DNA of 64,000 nucleotides from Chiridota heheva (lineage: Eukaryota > Echinodermata > Holothuroidea > Apodida > Chiridotidae), in assembly GCA_020152595.1 (NCBI GenBank), contig JAIGNY010002020.1, positions 1,185,001 to 1,249,000 on the forward strand. The letters run 5' to 3'. Position 1 is the first letter of the stretch. Each line of letters begins with the position of its first letter. Positions 37,101-43,469 of this stretch are shown piece after piece. The notes under the pieces were generated by a model, which searched no databases, was not told the origin of the DNA, and worked only from the letters and a program-made list of their open reading frames with translations. The translations under genes were made by a program, and so were the position numbers.

Positions 37101-40100
37101 TTTAACCTGCAGTAGGTATCTTACATTCTTGTTTTTGGCAATGAATTTAACCTGCAGTAGGTATCTTACATTCTTGTTTATGTCAATGAATTTAACCTGC
37201 AGTAGGTATCTTACATTCTTGTTTTTGGCAATGAATTTAACCTGCAGTAGGTATCTTACATTCTTGTTTTGGGCAATGAATTTAACCTGCAGTAGGTATC
37301 TTACATTCTTGTTTTTGGCAATGAATTTAACCTGCAGTAGGTATCTTACATTCTTGTTTTTGGCAATAAATTTAACCTGCAGTAGGTATCTTACATTCTT
37401 GTTTTTGGCAATGAATTTAATCGGCAGTAAGTATCTTACATTCATGTTTTTAGCAATGAATTTAACCTGCAGTAGGTATCTTACATTCTTGTTTTTGGCA
37501 ATGAATTTAACCTGCAGTAGGTATCTTATATTCTTGTTTTTGGCAATGAATTTAACCTACAGTAGGTATCTTACATTCTTGTTTTTGGCAATGAATTTAA
37601 CCTGCAGTAAGTATCTTACATTCTTGTTTTTGGCAATGAATTCAACCTGCAGTAAGTATCTTACATTCATGTTTTTGGCAATGAATTTAACCTGCAGTAA
37701 GTATCTTACATTCATGTTTTTGGCAATGAATTTAACCTGCAGTAGGTATCTTACATTCTTGTTTTTGGAAATGAATTTAACCTGCAGTAGGTATCTTACA
37801 TTCTTGTTTTGGGCAATTAATTTAACCTGCAGTAGGTATCTTACATTCATGTTTTTGGCAATGAATTTAATCTGCAGTAAGTATCTTACATTCATGATTT
37901 TGGCAATGAATTTAATCGGCAGTAAGTATCTTACATTCATGTTTTTGGCAATGAATTTAAGTATCTTACGTTTATGTTTTTGGCTATGAATTTAACCAGC
38001 AGTAAGTATCTTACATTCATGTTTTTGGCAATGAATTTAATCTGCAGTAGGTATCTTACATTCATGTTTTTGGCAATGAATTTAACCTGCAGTAGGTATC
38101 TTACATTCTTGTTTTTGGCAATGGATTTAACCTGCAGTAGGTATCTTGCATTCTTGTTTTTGGCAATGAATTTAACCTGCAGTAAGTATCTTACATTCAT
38201 GTTTTTGGCAATGAATTTAATCTGCAGTAAGTATCTTACATTCATGTTTTTGGCAATGAATTTAACCTGCGGTAAGTATCTTACATTCTTGTTTTTGGCA
38301 ATGAATTTAATCTGCAGTAGGTATCTTACATTCTTGTTTTTGGCAATGAATTTAACCTGCAGTAGGTATCTTACATTCTTGTTTTTTTTTGCAATGAATT
38401 TAAGGTCAACCTCTTCAACTTCATTGCTGAGCTCTCCTTCCTACATCACATCAACTACTACAGTAACTTGTTAACCTTTCAAAGCCTCAAATAAAAACCA
38501 GCACTTATATTCTGCTGATTTCATCTTGGTAGGTTGCTTCTTCCGATGCTACTAACATCCGAGCTGAAATAAGAAAAGATGGAGATGAATACATCCTGAA
38601 TGGCCATAAATGGTGGACGTCTGGCGCCTACCATCCACAGTGCAAGGTTTGCATCTTCATGGGAAAAACTGACTTTAAAGCCCAAACACATCAACAGCAG
38701 TCAATGATTTTGGTTCCCATGGATGCCCAAGGAGTAACAAAAGTCAGACCTTTGACTGTCTTTGGATTTGTTGATGCACCAGAAGGTCATGCAGAGGTCA
38801 TATTCAAAGATGTGAGAGTACCAGCCAGTAATTTGCTGTTAGGACCTGGAAGAGGGTTTGAAATTGCCCAGGTATGTAACAGCTTGTGTTATGATAGTAC
38901 TCTAGTCATCAGAATGTGTGTAGATGTATAAATGATAACTTTGTGAAAAGAAGCATCATCCCAACAATCTGCTTTTACAACTTTGTTTTTAATCAATGTT
39001 CAGCCAAATATCAACAATTTCTCTGAATTTGAGAAGCAAGAGTACAAGCAAAGCATGTATGATAGATAATCCCATTCAGAATTTAGAATAATGTATTACA
39101 TAGGAAGTAAGAAAGTTTAATCTCTGAAGTGTAGGTACTGTGTACTTAATGCTCTATTCCATGAAGATTACAAGTACACATTATTCAAGGATTTCATCAC
39201 TTCGGTTCACACCAACAATCGGAGGACTCAATAAATTCCCCAATTTGAAGACTAGGGCGTGCACACTGAGCTTACAGTGATAAATGGAAGCCACCATTTC
39301 TATTGTGAAGTTTCAGTCATTAATTGTTTCGTTGAAGGTTCATAACAAAGTTTGCTTTGTTCATGTTCAATTTCGCAAAAGTAAAACAACTTTGTTACTA
39401 ACACGCAGTTATGCTAAATAATTTTCTCAAATTCCCAAGTTACTTCTCATAATTTCAGAAAATCTTGATATGACAAAAATTTGAACCCTTCACAGTGGTT
39501 TGAGACCCCCATGCTTGAAATGTGTCTGATTCTTATGTTATTCCTATACAAACTTTGAATTTGGATAGATGCATTGTGGGATACTTATGTGAAGAATCCC
39601 CCGATCGGAAGAACAAAACTGTTCTCCAGATTGGGGGTACGAACCTGACTGTTTATAGAAGTTAGTGCATAATTTATTTCATGTCCATTTCAGGGCCGTC
39701 TTGGGCCTGGTAGGATTCATCACTGTATGAGATTGATTGGAATGGCAGAGAGAGCTCTTGACCTTCATGAAAAACAGAGTAAGAGTACACTATTTTCTCA
39801 TTTAAAGTAATCCTTTCAGTATGCAATAGATAGTCACACCTATGCAGATTCTTGTGGGAGCATTATCACAAACATAGGCATGGGAACTTGATTTTGTTTG
39901 GGAGGGGTGAATTGGAAATGCCTGAAAATGTAACATTACGGAAACTAGCCAGAGTGTTACTTTGCCCATATTTTGTTTATTCGTGTTCTTTCAAATGTAT
40001 TGTTACACCCCTGCCTGCAACACCTTTTATTACAAAGAAGCATTGCAGAAGCACCCAGAGGTTAGCATACATTAAAAATTATAGGGTGGATTAGATGTAA

Positions 40101-41850
40101 GAGTAGTACCCAAGAGAGAGCTGTTCAAACAAAGCTGCTTTCTGGTAACTTTACTTTTCAGGGTGGTTTAGGTACCATTTATAGATAGTGAGTTATGATT
40201 GGGGGAGTCAGTGATATATTTAAAAGAATTGAGTGATTTTTGTGTAAAACTGTAAATCAAAAAGTTTTGCACTGAAAATACATTGTGGTTTCCAGCCTGA
40301 AGGAAATGATACAATGAAGTTCTGTTGGTTTTGTCACTGGAAAAATAATTTGAAGACACTGATTAAATTGAAGTGATGTGTAGAGAATGATAACTTATTA
40401 TAAAAGAAATAAACTGTTAATTTTACATTTTTTAAAAGGTTGTTGAAAGAGTTGCATTTGGTAAACCATTGGTTGCTCAAGGAACCATTCAGGCTGATAT
40501 TGCAGAATCACGAATGGAAATAGAACAAGCCAGACTACTTACCCTCAAAGCAGCTCATATGATGGACACAGTTGGAAATAAGGTATGCTTTTAAAGGAAA
40601 AGTAATGTATGTAATGAATTACAAATCTGGCTTTGATATTTCAATATGAAAATGGATTCCTAAATTGGTAGTCTTTATGTTTGAAAAGCCATGCTATTGG
40701 TTATAAGTTGGAAATGGGTCATCAGAAAATTATGATATTCTATTGCTGTGGATGACTGAGAGGATATTGTATTGCATGTTGTTGTGGTAGATATTGTTTT
40801 ATATGAATTGAAAGCCATTTTCAATAGTTGGATTTTACAAGGATGTTTTCATCTCTAGAGGTATTTCATCACATGACTCTGACTCATCTCGAAGCCATTT
40901 TGCAAGAAAGCGTTATTGCGTTTCACATTTCTTCACGCAGCTCAGTCACATTACACATACAACAAACATACTGCCTACTAATCTACCTACCATTTCAGCA
41001 AATTTTATAGTTTTTGTTTACGGTGGCGATTTAACTTCATATTTTCCTCACGTTTTATATATTCACCGGGTATACGAAGAGTAACTTTTACGTGAACGCC
41101 ATCTGATTGTTCGTTATACGCAGACAAAGCCTACATACCTGGCATAAAGTGCTCACTGCAAATCCTTTACTGAAGGTTGAAAGACGTTGTGTTGTACAGC
41201 AAAAATCCACTTCGAACGTCGATCAGGATCAGATGGAAATCGAGAAAACGTCGTTTTATTCCCTGGCACACGTCTATTAGTGCAACCAACGGCACAGCAA
41301 GATTCCGGCATAATTATCTTCATATATAACAACATGCAAGCGTTTGTAAGTCTAAATAAGTGTACAGCAGACGATCTTTCTCGCCGGACAAAATGGCGAT
41401 GTAAACAAAGTCACGTGACCTCATGACGTCAGCTGAAACACCCTAATAAGTTACTAACACTGGTGGGTTTAATGGAATACAACAGCCTTAAAATGTCTAG
41501 CTTGGGTTATTTATCATACCATATGTGATGTCCATAATATACTGACTCATGTCTGAATATCATTTTGGACTAATTCTTCCAAAATTAAATTTGAGATGAA
41601 GCAATAAATGTATTTCTTTTATTTTTAGGTTGCTGCACATGAGATCGCCATGATCAAAGTGGTTGCCCCTAACATGGCCTGCAAAGTGATTGACAGGGCA
41701 ATTCAGGCTTTTGGAGGAGCAGGGGTCTGTAGTGATGTCCCACTGGCTCACATGTATACGTGGGCCAGAATCCTGAGGATTGCAGATGGACCAGATGAAG
41801 TGCATACAAGATCTGTTGCTAGGATGGAAATGAAGAAAATTAAAAAGTGA
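9976..41850 (+). CDS. ACAD10: ACAD10-like: acyl-CoA dehydrogenase with HAD and APH kinase domains (17 exons)
   Basis: Joining 17 GT-AG exons gives about 1,061 residues, close to human ACAD10 (1,059). Order: a basic, acid-free N-terminal presequence (about residues 1-50); a HAD-like domain ([10 protein letters not shown], nucleophile D60; [20 protein letters not shown]); an APH-like kinase domain ([45 protein letters not shown]); and a C-terminal acyl-CoA dehydrogenase domain ([44 protein letters not shown]). Known family members act on branched or hydroxylated acyl-CoAs; the related ACAD10/11 kinase-plus-dehydrogenase pair phosphorylates and then eliminates from 4-hydroxyacyl-CoA. An in-frame TGA at 9952-9954 fixes the start. 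Two single-base frame errors lie in homopolymers (exons 5 and 15). Introns contain satellites, SINEs, a hAT element and an antisense THAP exon. An AATAAA follows at 42,172. Confidence 0.95.
10773..10921 (+). CDS. ACAD10: ACAD10 exon 2 (HAD cap region)
   Basis: 149 nt between TGTCTGTAG and GTGAGC. Encodes [20 protein letters not shown] and [20 protein letters not shown], equivalent to the helical cap of the HAD-like domain. It joins exon 1 in frame and leaves phase 0. Confidence 0.93.
12291..12482 (+). CDS. ACAD10: ACAD10 exon 3 (HAD motif II)
   Basis: 192 nt between TCCTACAG and GTAAGT, phase 0 at both ends. Encodes [11 protein letters not shown], the Thr-containing HAD motif II, and [11 protein letters not shown], matching FLPLDRKQFDV of the human protein. 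Confidence 0.95.
12700..12890 (-). repeat. tRNA-derived SINE, family B (minus, intron 3)
   Basis: Shares ordered blocks with copies at 20.68 and 35.5 kb: ACCAGTCCATCGCAGG, TTTTACAG(T/C)TGAGT(G/A)AACTG.AGCA, and a terminal CCTTAACCACTGGGCTACTGCAC. On the minus strand that terminal segment is an A box of tRNA type, so the SINE runs right to left. Confidence 0.7.
13120..13425. repeat. Direct duplication of about 125 bp (intron 3)
   Basis: Two diverged copies, about 13,120-13,247 and 13,300-13,425, share TGACATTCCTGACATGAA, a CAAACAAAAAATTCCTC / AAACAAAAGATTCCTC block and GAAATTAGGTGTCTTGGGTA. No function is seen. Confidence 0.7.
13485..13880. repeat. 22-bp minisatellite (GGAATGGCATGTGGGACAGG type), copy 1
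   Basis: About ten tandem units with core GGAATGGCATGTGGGACAGG, followed by a degenerate tail with TTTCAGTTGTGATGGCATG and GACAGAGG blocks. The same core plus the same kind of tail recurs in introns 9 at 23.3-23.9 kb and 29.3-29.5 kb, so three related arrays lie in one gene. Open frames on both strands here are repeat artefacts. Confidence 0.95.
14816..14974 (+). CDS. ACAD10: ACAD10 exon 4 (HAD motifs III and IV)
   Basis: 159 nt, phase 0 at both ends, between CTTCAG and a weak donor GTTTCA. Encodes [16 protein letters not shown] (motif III Lys) and [15 protein letters not shown] (motif IV Asp-Asp). These align with CKPDPRIYKLCLEQL and IFLDDLGTNLKEAAR of human ACAD10. Confidence 0.95.
15318..15408. 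repeat. Tandem duplication, about 45 bp x 2 (intron 4)
   Basis: Two near-identical copies containing AAAAAGGAAGTGTGTGACAA and TAGGGAATTGTGGGTAGGGG lie back to back. Confidence 0.85.
15946..16315 (+). CDS. ACAD10: ACAD10 exon 5 (start of APH-like domain, one-base frame error)
   Basis: 370 nt between TGCTTACAG and GTGAGA. Encodes the HAD/APH linker, [31 protein letters not shown] (nucleotide loop) and [20 protein letters not shown] (Lys strand). After AVQDHG the frame breaks at a GGG run (16,273-16,275). In the shifted frame the sequence continues [13 protein letters not shown], exactly as expected (human VPVPNVLDLCEDS), and then joins exon 6 in frame. One missing G is therefore the simplest explanation. 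Confidence 0.92.
16775..17100 (+). repeat. tRNA-derived SINE, family A (intron 5)
   Basis: Head GTAGCTCAGTTGGTAGAGTG (A box) and GGGTTTAAGCCCC (B box) resemble a tRNA without a matching acceptor stem. The body has CCAGTTTTCCACAACTATG, AAAGCGGAAGTACGTCATTTG, TGGTAGGACAGTCACACCC, and a tail ending in GAATATACTTGTATAGAAAG. It shares its body with the minus copy at 8.3-8.5 kb and its tail with 6.8 kb. Confidence 0.85.
17947..18128 (+). CDS. ACAD10: ACAD10 exon 6 (APH-like domain)
   Basis: 182 nt between CATTGTAG and GTAGAA. Encodes [38 protein letters not shown] and GLEGFGKQG, closely following human VIGTPFYVMEYCPG, AIYTAMNTVLCKIHSVDL and GLEDYGKQG. It supplies the hinge and first helices of the kinase C-lobe. 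Confidence 0.95.
18535..18905. repeat. Probable degenerate interspersed repeat (intron 6)
   Basis: Starts with TGGCGTAGCCAGAGGGAG followed by a G11 run and C-rich text, and ends with a CCCACCCACC run and ATACGCCAGTACC. GCGTAGCC next to G-rich text is a common interspersed repeat end in marine invertebrate genomes. No terminal duplication was identified. Confidence 0.35.
19670..19820 (+). CDS. ACAD10: ACAD10 exon 7 (APH catalytic loop)
   Basis: 151 nt between CTTTACAG and GTGACA. Encodes [40 protein letters not shown] and DFR, ending inside the HGDFRxDN catalytic loop completed by exon 8. Confidence 0.95.
20178..20284. repeat. Tandem duplication, about 52 bp x 2 (intron 7)
   Basis: Two copies of a segment containing CTTGCAAGACACTGTAGTAA and TGATTAAAAGACAGTGGATA follow each other with few changes. 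Confidence 0.85.
20462..20604 (+). CDS. ACAD10: ACAD10 exon 8 (APH metal-binding motif)
   Basis: 143 nt between TCTTTTAG and GTAGGA. Encodes [20 protein letters not shown] and [15 protein letters not shown]. The catalytic HGDFRIDN loop and the DxE metal motif (LDWE) are both intact, as in human ACAD10. Confidence 0.96.
20680..21005 (-). repeat. tRNA-derived SINE, family B (minus, intron 8)
   Basis: Longest copy of the family. On the minus strand it starts with GCAGTGGCTACGTGGTTAAG (A box) and TGGATTTGACTCCCG (B box-like), followed by a body with TTAACGGCACCACGACAATG and GTCAAATTGTGCCTGAGAGG, and ends with the block shared with 12.7 and 35.5 kb. The 62.3-kb fragment matches the body on the plus strand. 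Confidence 0.75.
21430..21590. repeat. Diverged direct repeat (intron 8)
   Basis: Two copies about 95 bp apart share GTGTAACAGTAGCT / GTGTAACAATAGCT, TAG(C/T)AAGTGAA and GTGAAGAG blocks. Confidence 0.55.
21890..22060 (+). CDS. ACAD10: ACAD10 exon 9 (end of APH-like domain)
   Basis: 171 nt between CTGTGTAG and GTACAT. Encodes [40 protein letters not shown] and GLE, matching human [23 protein letters not shown]. The following intron 9 is over 12 kb and is the main store of satellite DNA in the gene. Confidence 0.96.
22350..22540. repeat. GTCCGTC-rich repeat (intron 9)
   Basis: Contains a run of (C/G)TCCGTC and TCGTCTATTC words, including two direct copies of CCTCGTCTATTC, after a CCTCTCACCAAAAAAGTTGG lead. 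It looks like the simple-repeat arm of an interspersed element. Confidence 0.5.
22930..23880. repeat. Compound minisatellite, copy 2 (GAATGGGGGATGGTAGGT type, then GGATGGCATGTGGGACAGG type)
   Basis: The first half (to about 23,215) is a degenerate array with unit GGTGAATGGGGGATGGTA. A bridge with GATGGTAGAATGATTGGTAG follows, then about 20 degenerate units of GGATGGCATGTGGGACAGG. It closes with a TTTCAGGTGTGATGGCAT and GACAGAGGCTGGAAAGCAT tail. The same order (array, bridge, array, tail) recurs at 28.98-29.53 kb, and the second array and tail recur at 13.5 kb. Confidence 0.9.
24268..24320. repeat. Isolated unit of the 55-bp satellite, left of the hAT-like element
   Basis: Reads ATCAACCTGGAGTTTGCATT then GCTCTGTTCTACTTAATGAC, one unit of the array that resumes at 25,926. 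It shows that the element in between was inserted into, or next to, this array. Confidence 0.85.
24321..25925. mobile_element. Non-autonomous hAT-like DNA transposon, 1.6 kb (intron 9)
   Basis: The ends form short imperfect inverted repeats (left TAGGCTTTGGC, right complement TGGCTTGGGC). They are flanked by CCACAAAG (24,313-24,320) and CCAGAAAG (25,926-25,933), a 7/8-matching 8-bp duplication as expected for hAT. GGTACC/GTACCGG-rich subterminal repeats lie at both ends. The interior has a 130-codon minus-strand frame (25,055-25,447) with no resemblance to a transposase that I can see. Confidence 0.7.
25926..27385. repeat. 55-bp satellite array with higher-order structure (intron 9)
   Basis: About 25 tandem units of 55 bp, each with CAACAACCTAGAGTCTGCAT, TGCTCTGTTCTGCTTATTGA and TGAGTCATAAAACAG. 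A marked variant (AGCATTAACCTAGAGTCTGT with GGTGAGTCAT) recurs near 26,103, 26,377 and 26,708, that is every 5-6 units, so the array expanded partly by copying blocks of units. Units become diverged after about 27,220. Confidence 0.95.
27866..28975. repeat. 19-bp satellite array (GGATGGATAGGTGAGTGAA type, intron 9)
   Basis: Roughly 58 units of GGATGGATA(G/T)(G/A)TG(T/A)GTG(G/A)A. Several sub-variants are intermixed. Because 19 is not a multiple of three, the minus strand stays open in a 57-bp cycle and gives a 423-codon frame of [13 protein letters not shown] type, which is an artefact. Confidence 0.96.
28976..29530. repeat. Compound minisatellite, copy 3 (related to 22.9-23.9 kb)
   Basis: Has a short GTGAATGGAGGATG-type array, the bridge AAGATGGTACGATGATTGGT, units of GGATGGCATGTGGGACAGG type and a TGGATTTCAGGTGTG tail. 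These elements come in the same order as at 22.93-23.88 kb. Confidence 0.85.
34180..34386 (+). CDS. ACAD10: ACAD10 exon 10 (linker between APH and ACAD domains)
   Basis: 207 nt between TTTTATAAG and GTGGGT. Encodes [20 protein letters not shown] and a low-complexity stretch rich in Ser, Gly and Ala ([16 protein letters not shown]). Human ACAD10 has a matching variable linker (KLTEFVSNLAWDFAVKEGF then SRSYSS). The acceptor lacks a strong pyrimidine tract, but the frame fits on both sides. Confidence 0.92.
35202..35368 (+). CDS. ACAD10: ACAD10 exon 11 (ACAD N-terminal helices)
   Basis: 167 nt between ATTTAG and GTGTGA. Encodes [40 protein letters not shown] and PPIVEELK, the first helices of the acyl-CoA dehydrogenase fold. 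Confidence 0.94.
35500..35706 (-). repeat. tRNA-derived SINE, family B (minus, intron 11)
   Basis: Starts near a C15 run and shares GGACAACAGGTTAACTTCCC, TTTTACAGCTGAGTTGACTG and GAGCAAGTATGATAAG with the 12.7- and 20.7-kb copies. It ends with AACCACTGAGCCACATGCAC, the complement of a tRNA-like A box. Confidence 0.7.
36087..36230 (+). CDS. ACAD10: ACAD10 exon 12
   Basis: 144 nt, phase 0 at both ends, between TCTGCAG and GTAATT. Encodes [20 protein letters not shown] and [20 protein letters not shown]. It aligns with [20 protein letters not shown] and [20 protein letters not shown] of human ACAD10. A T23 run lies 75 nt upstream. Confidence 0.96.
36524..36661 (+). CDS. ACAD10: ACAD10 exon 13 (ACAD flavin/substrate motif)
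   Basis: 138 nt between TATTTCAG and GTAAGT. Encodes [20 protein letters not shown] and [10 protein letters not shown]; the T-E-P signature is part of the FAD and substrate pocket. Its last bases (CCTGCA) and the donor GTAAGTATC are the first copy of the 45-bp minisatellite that fills intron 13. Confidence 0.96.
36656..38405. repeat. 45-bp minisatellite built on the exon 13 5' splice site (intron 13)
   Basis: About 38 tandem units, each with CCTGCAGTA(A/G)GTATCTTA, CATTC(A/T)TGTTTTTGGCAATG and AATTTAA. The first unit overlaps the exon 13 boundary, so every unit repeats the exon end plus the splice donor. About a third keep GTAAGT; most others have GTAGGT. The unit length is a multiple of three, and both strands are open over hundreds of codons in one frame each; these are not genes. 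In the exon 13 frame every unit carries a TGA (TGGCAATGA), so only the first donor gives full-length ACAD10. Confidence 0.97.
38533..38871 (+). CDS. ACAD10: ACAD10 exon 14 (ACAD beta domain)
   Basis: 339 nt, phase 0 at both ends, between CTTGGTAG and GTATGT. Encodes [69 protein letters not shown] and [11 protein letters not shown]. This is the beta-barrel domain holding the FAD; the sequence closely follows human ACAD10. Confidence 0.97.
39598..39637. repeat. Short hairpin (intron 14)
   Basis: Arms CCCCCGATCGGAAGAACA and TGTTCTCCAGATTGGGGG pair at about 15 of 18 positions around a 4-nt loop. A related ATTCCCCAATTTGAAGAC sequence lies at about 39,232-39,252. It may be the remnant of a small foldback element. 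Confidence 0.5.
39694..39778 (+). CDS. ACAD10: ACAD10 exon 15 (one extra A expected to be an error)
   Basis: 85 nt between CATTTCAG and GTAAGA. Encodes [20 protein letters not shown] and ALDLHE, matching human [24 protein letters not shown]. With the five-A run at 39,770-39,774 the exon ends in phase 1, but exon 16 needs phase 0. With four As the end reads [13 protein letters not shown], matching human MKAR|VKSRLAFGK. One surplus A is therefore likely. Confidence 0.9.
40439..40582 (+). CDS. ACAD10: ACAD10 exon 16
   Basis: 144 nt, phase 0 at both ends, between TTTAAAAG and GTATGC. Encodes [40 protein letters not shown] and DTVGNK, the C-terminal helical bundle of the dehydrogenase. Confidence 0.95.
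41155..41320 (-). pseudogene. THAP zinc-finger N-terminal exon, antisense in ACAD10 intron 16
   Basis: The minus strand encodes [14 protein letters not shown], then [18 protein letters not shown] and [16 protein letters not shown], followed by a GTGAGC donor. This is the first half of a THAP DNA-binding domain: C-x4-C, the F-x-x-F-P motif and the conserved Trp. The second half (Cys-x2-His and AVPTIF motifs) should be in a later exon to the left, but I did not find one before 40.5 kb. It is either a first exon of an antisense gene or a remnant of a P-element-like or other THAP-bearing transposon. Confidence 0.7.
41395..41435 (-). promoter_or_regulatory. Promoter-like cluster upstream of the THAP exon (CRE, E-box, YY1-like)
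   Basis: In about 45 bp upstream of the antisense THAP start there are TGACGTCA (CRE), TCACGTGA (USF-type E-box) and GCCATTTTGTC (YY1-like). Such clusters are typical of housekeeping promoters lacking a TATA box. The sites are seen; their use is inferred. Confidence 0.45.
41629..41850 (+). CDS. ACAD10: ACAD10 exon 17 (last coding exon)
   Basis: 222 nt from ATTTTTAG to TGA. Encodes [40 protein letters not shown] and [14 protein letters not shown], ending in KKIKK. It carries the FAD-binding QAFGGAG loop and the ADGPDEVH segment near the active site. There is no peroxisomal C-terminal tripeptide, which fits the mitochondrial presequence in exon 1. Confidence 0.97.
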   Translation, partial: VAAHEIAMIKVVAPNMACKVIDRAIQAFGGAGVCSDVPLAHMYTWARILRIADGPDEVHTRSVARMEMKKIKK

Positions 41851-42195
41851 TTCTATGAATAATCAAATACACCTTGCCAGTACTAAACTTTTACAAGAAT
41901 ATGAAAATGAAAGTTTTTTTTTTTTTTTTTTTTTTGAAGATCATTAAATGATTTACAAATTTTATATTTTTAGAAATGTGAAAATATGATTTTAAAATTC
42001 CATACTCAGCATGGAATGACAGTATTACGATTTCAAAAATTGTTACAGCTTCAATTGGCGGGTAAATCTATGTTTACTGTGTAGTGGACATGCCAGACCA
42101 AACCTCTATGAATGGCAGCAGCATACATTATGTGCTCATTTGCAGAGGTTTACATTGTTATATATTTATAAAATAAAGATGTACAACAAATTGAA
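41851..42195 (+). terminator. ACAD10: ACAD10 3' UTR and polyadenylation signal
   Basis: A T22 run lies at about 41,913-41,934. The first good AATAAA is at 42,172-42,177, about 320 nt after the stop codon, followed by a GTTAGTG-type GU stretch. The 3' UTR end near 42,190 is inferred. Confidence 0.6.
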
Positions 42196-43465
42196 GGTTA
42201 GTGCCACAGGAAAACCGCCATTTATATCTTAACCACATGATGCAAATGATCTGTTAACTATGTATTTTTTCAAGGCCCTCTGATGCCAGAGATGAACAGT
42301 TTGTTCCATTCTTTGATTTGAAATCTTTCTGTTTTGTCTCTTTAAGATGTGCAGCCAATTGGAGAGAACAGTAGCTGTAAAATCTACTGAAACCATGAAA
42401 ATGGGAAAAATCATGAAACAAGTATTACTTGGAAATTGGCTATGGTACCAAAATGTACAAATTTCTGGTCTAAATGTTTAAATTTGATATGTAAGAAGAA
42501 GCAGAGTGCTCTGTATGTGGATGGTATGCATCAGTTCTATCAAGATAAACAGTCTTTGATAAATCTTAACGATGACCATCAAGAAGAATGTACTTGGAAT
42601 AGATATTCTTATCATTCAAAAGGAATAGAATTTAGGTAAGAAATTTAAAGGATTTGTTTATCAAGAATCTTATGTATATTGAAAAACTATTCATACCCAT
42701 CTTTTTCAATGACTATGATTTAGGTAAAGCAATTTAAGAATAATTATGTGTCATGAATCATGTGTATTGAAAAATCTAAAACTAGAACTTTAAAAAATGT
42801 CATTGTTGCATTTGTTTGAAAATTAAAGAATATAAAGCTCTGTCTGTAAGCTTTTATTCTGTAAGCACCCATATACCTTAATGATTTAGAACTAAGGATT
42901 GTCAATAATTTCCTGGACATATAAGAAAACAGATTATTATATACTGAAAGGGATAATTGTTTTTTTTATTGTTATTTTCTATCTAAAGGCATTGTAATCT
43001 AAAGTACTAATTAAACTTTAAAGGATTTAATTTATAACACTAAGGCTTTTATATGATACCTTCAATGCATTATTACATAAGCACCTATGGTGCCAGACCC
43101 TTGGCCTCAGGATTTGGACACTTGAAGCAATTAGACTTCCTCTCTGATAATCAATTTATTAAATCAAATTGACATCTTGGTTTTTATGGGGTTTTTCTGA
43201 AATGTTGTGAATGTAAATATCTATCATGAAGGTGTGATAAATAAATTTGTAAAGTATCTTGTAGCATATGCAGTTTAGGGAGATGAGATTACTGCCCTCT
43301 ATATAGCCCAATGTATTCCAATAGATTTGATCCATAAGCAGACAACAAAGTATGTTACCCTGACATTTATATTATGAATATAAGAAAACAAAAATGGAAT
43401 GTCTTCTTTGTTTTGTGTTTTATTTACAATTTGGCAATTTTTGTGATGTGAGAAGTGGCTAACAT
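42196..43465. other. Intergenic AT-rich sequence, no gene seen
   Basis: Short open frames only (for example 42,436-42,639), none resembling a known family. The region separates the ACAD10 3' end from the 19-bp satellite. Confidence 0.5.
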
Positions 43466-43469
43466 TCTT

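Noticed and set aside
36528-38474. Open frames of 462, 305 and 166 codons on both strands, with a hydrophobic [15 protein letters not shown] repeat that looks like membrane segments
   Set aside because: They are produced by a 45-bp tandem repeat whose length is a multiple of three. They overlap on opposite strands, lie inside ACAD10 intron 13, and have no start context or family match.
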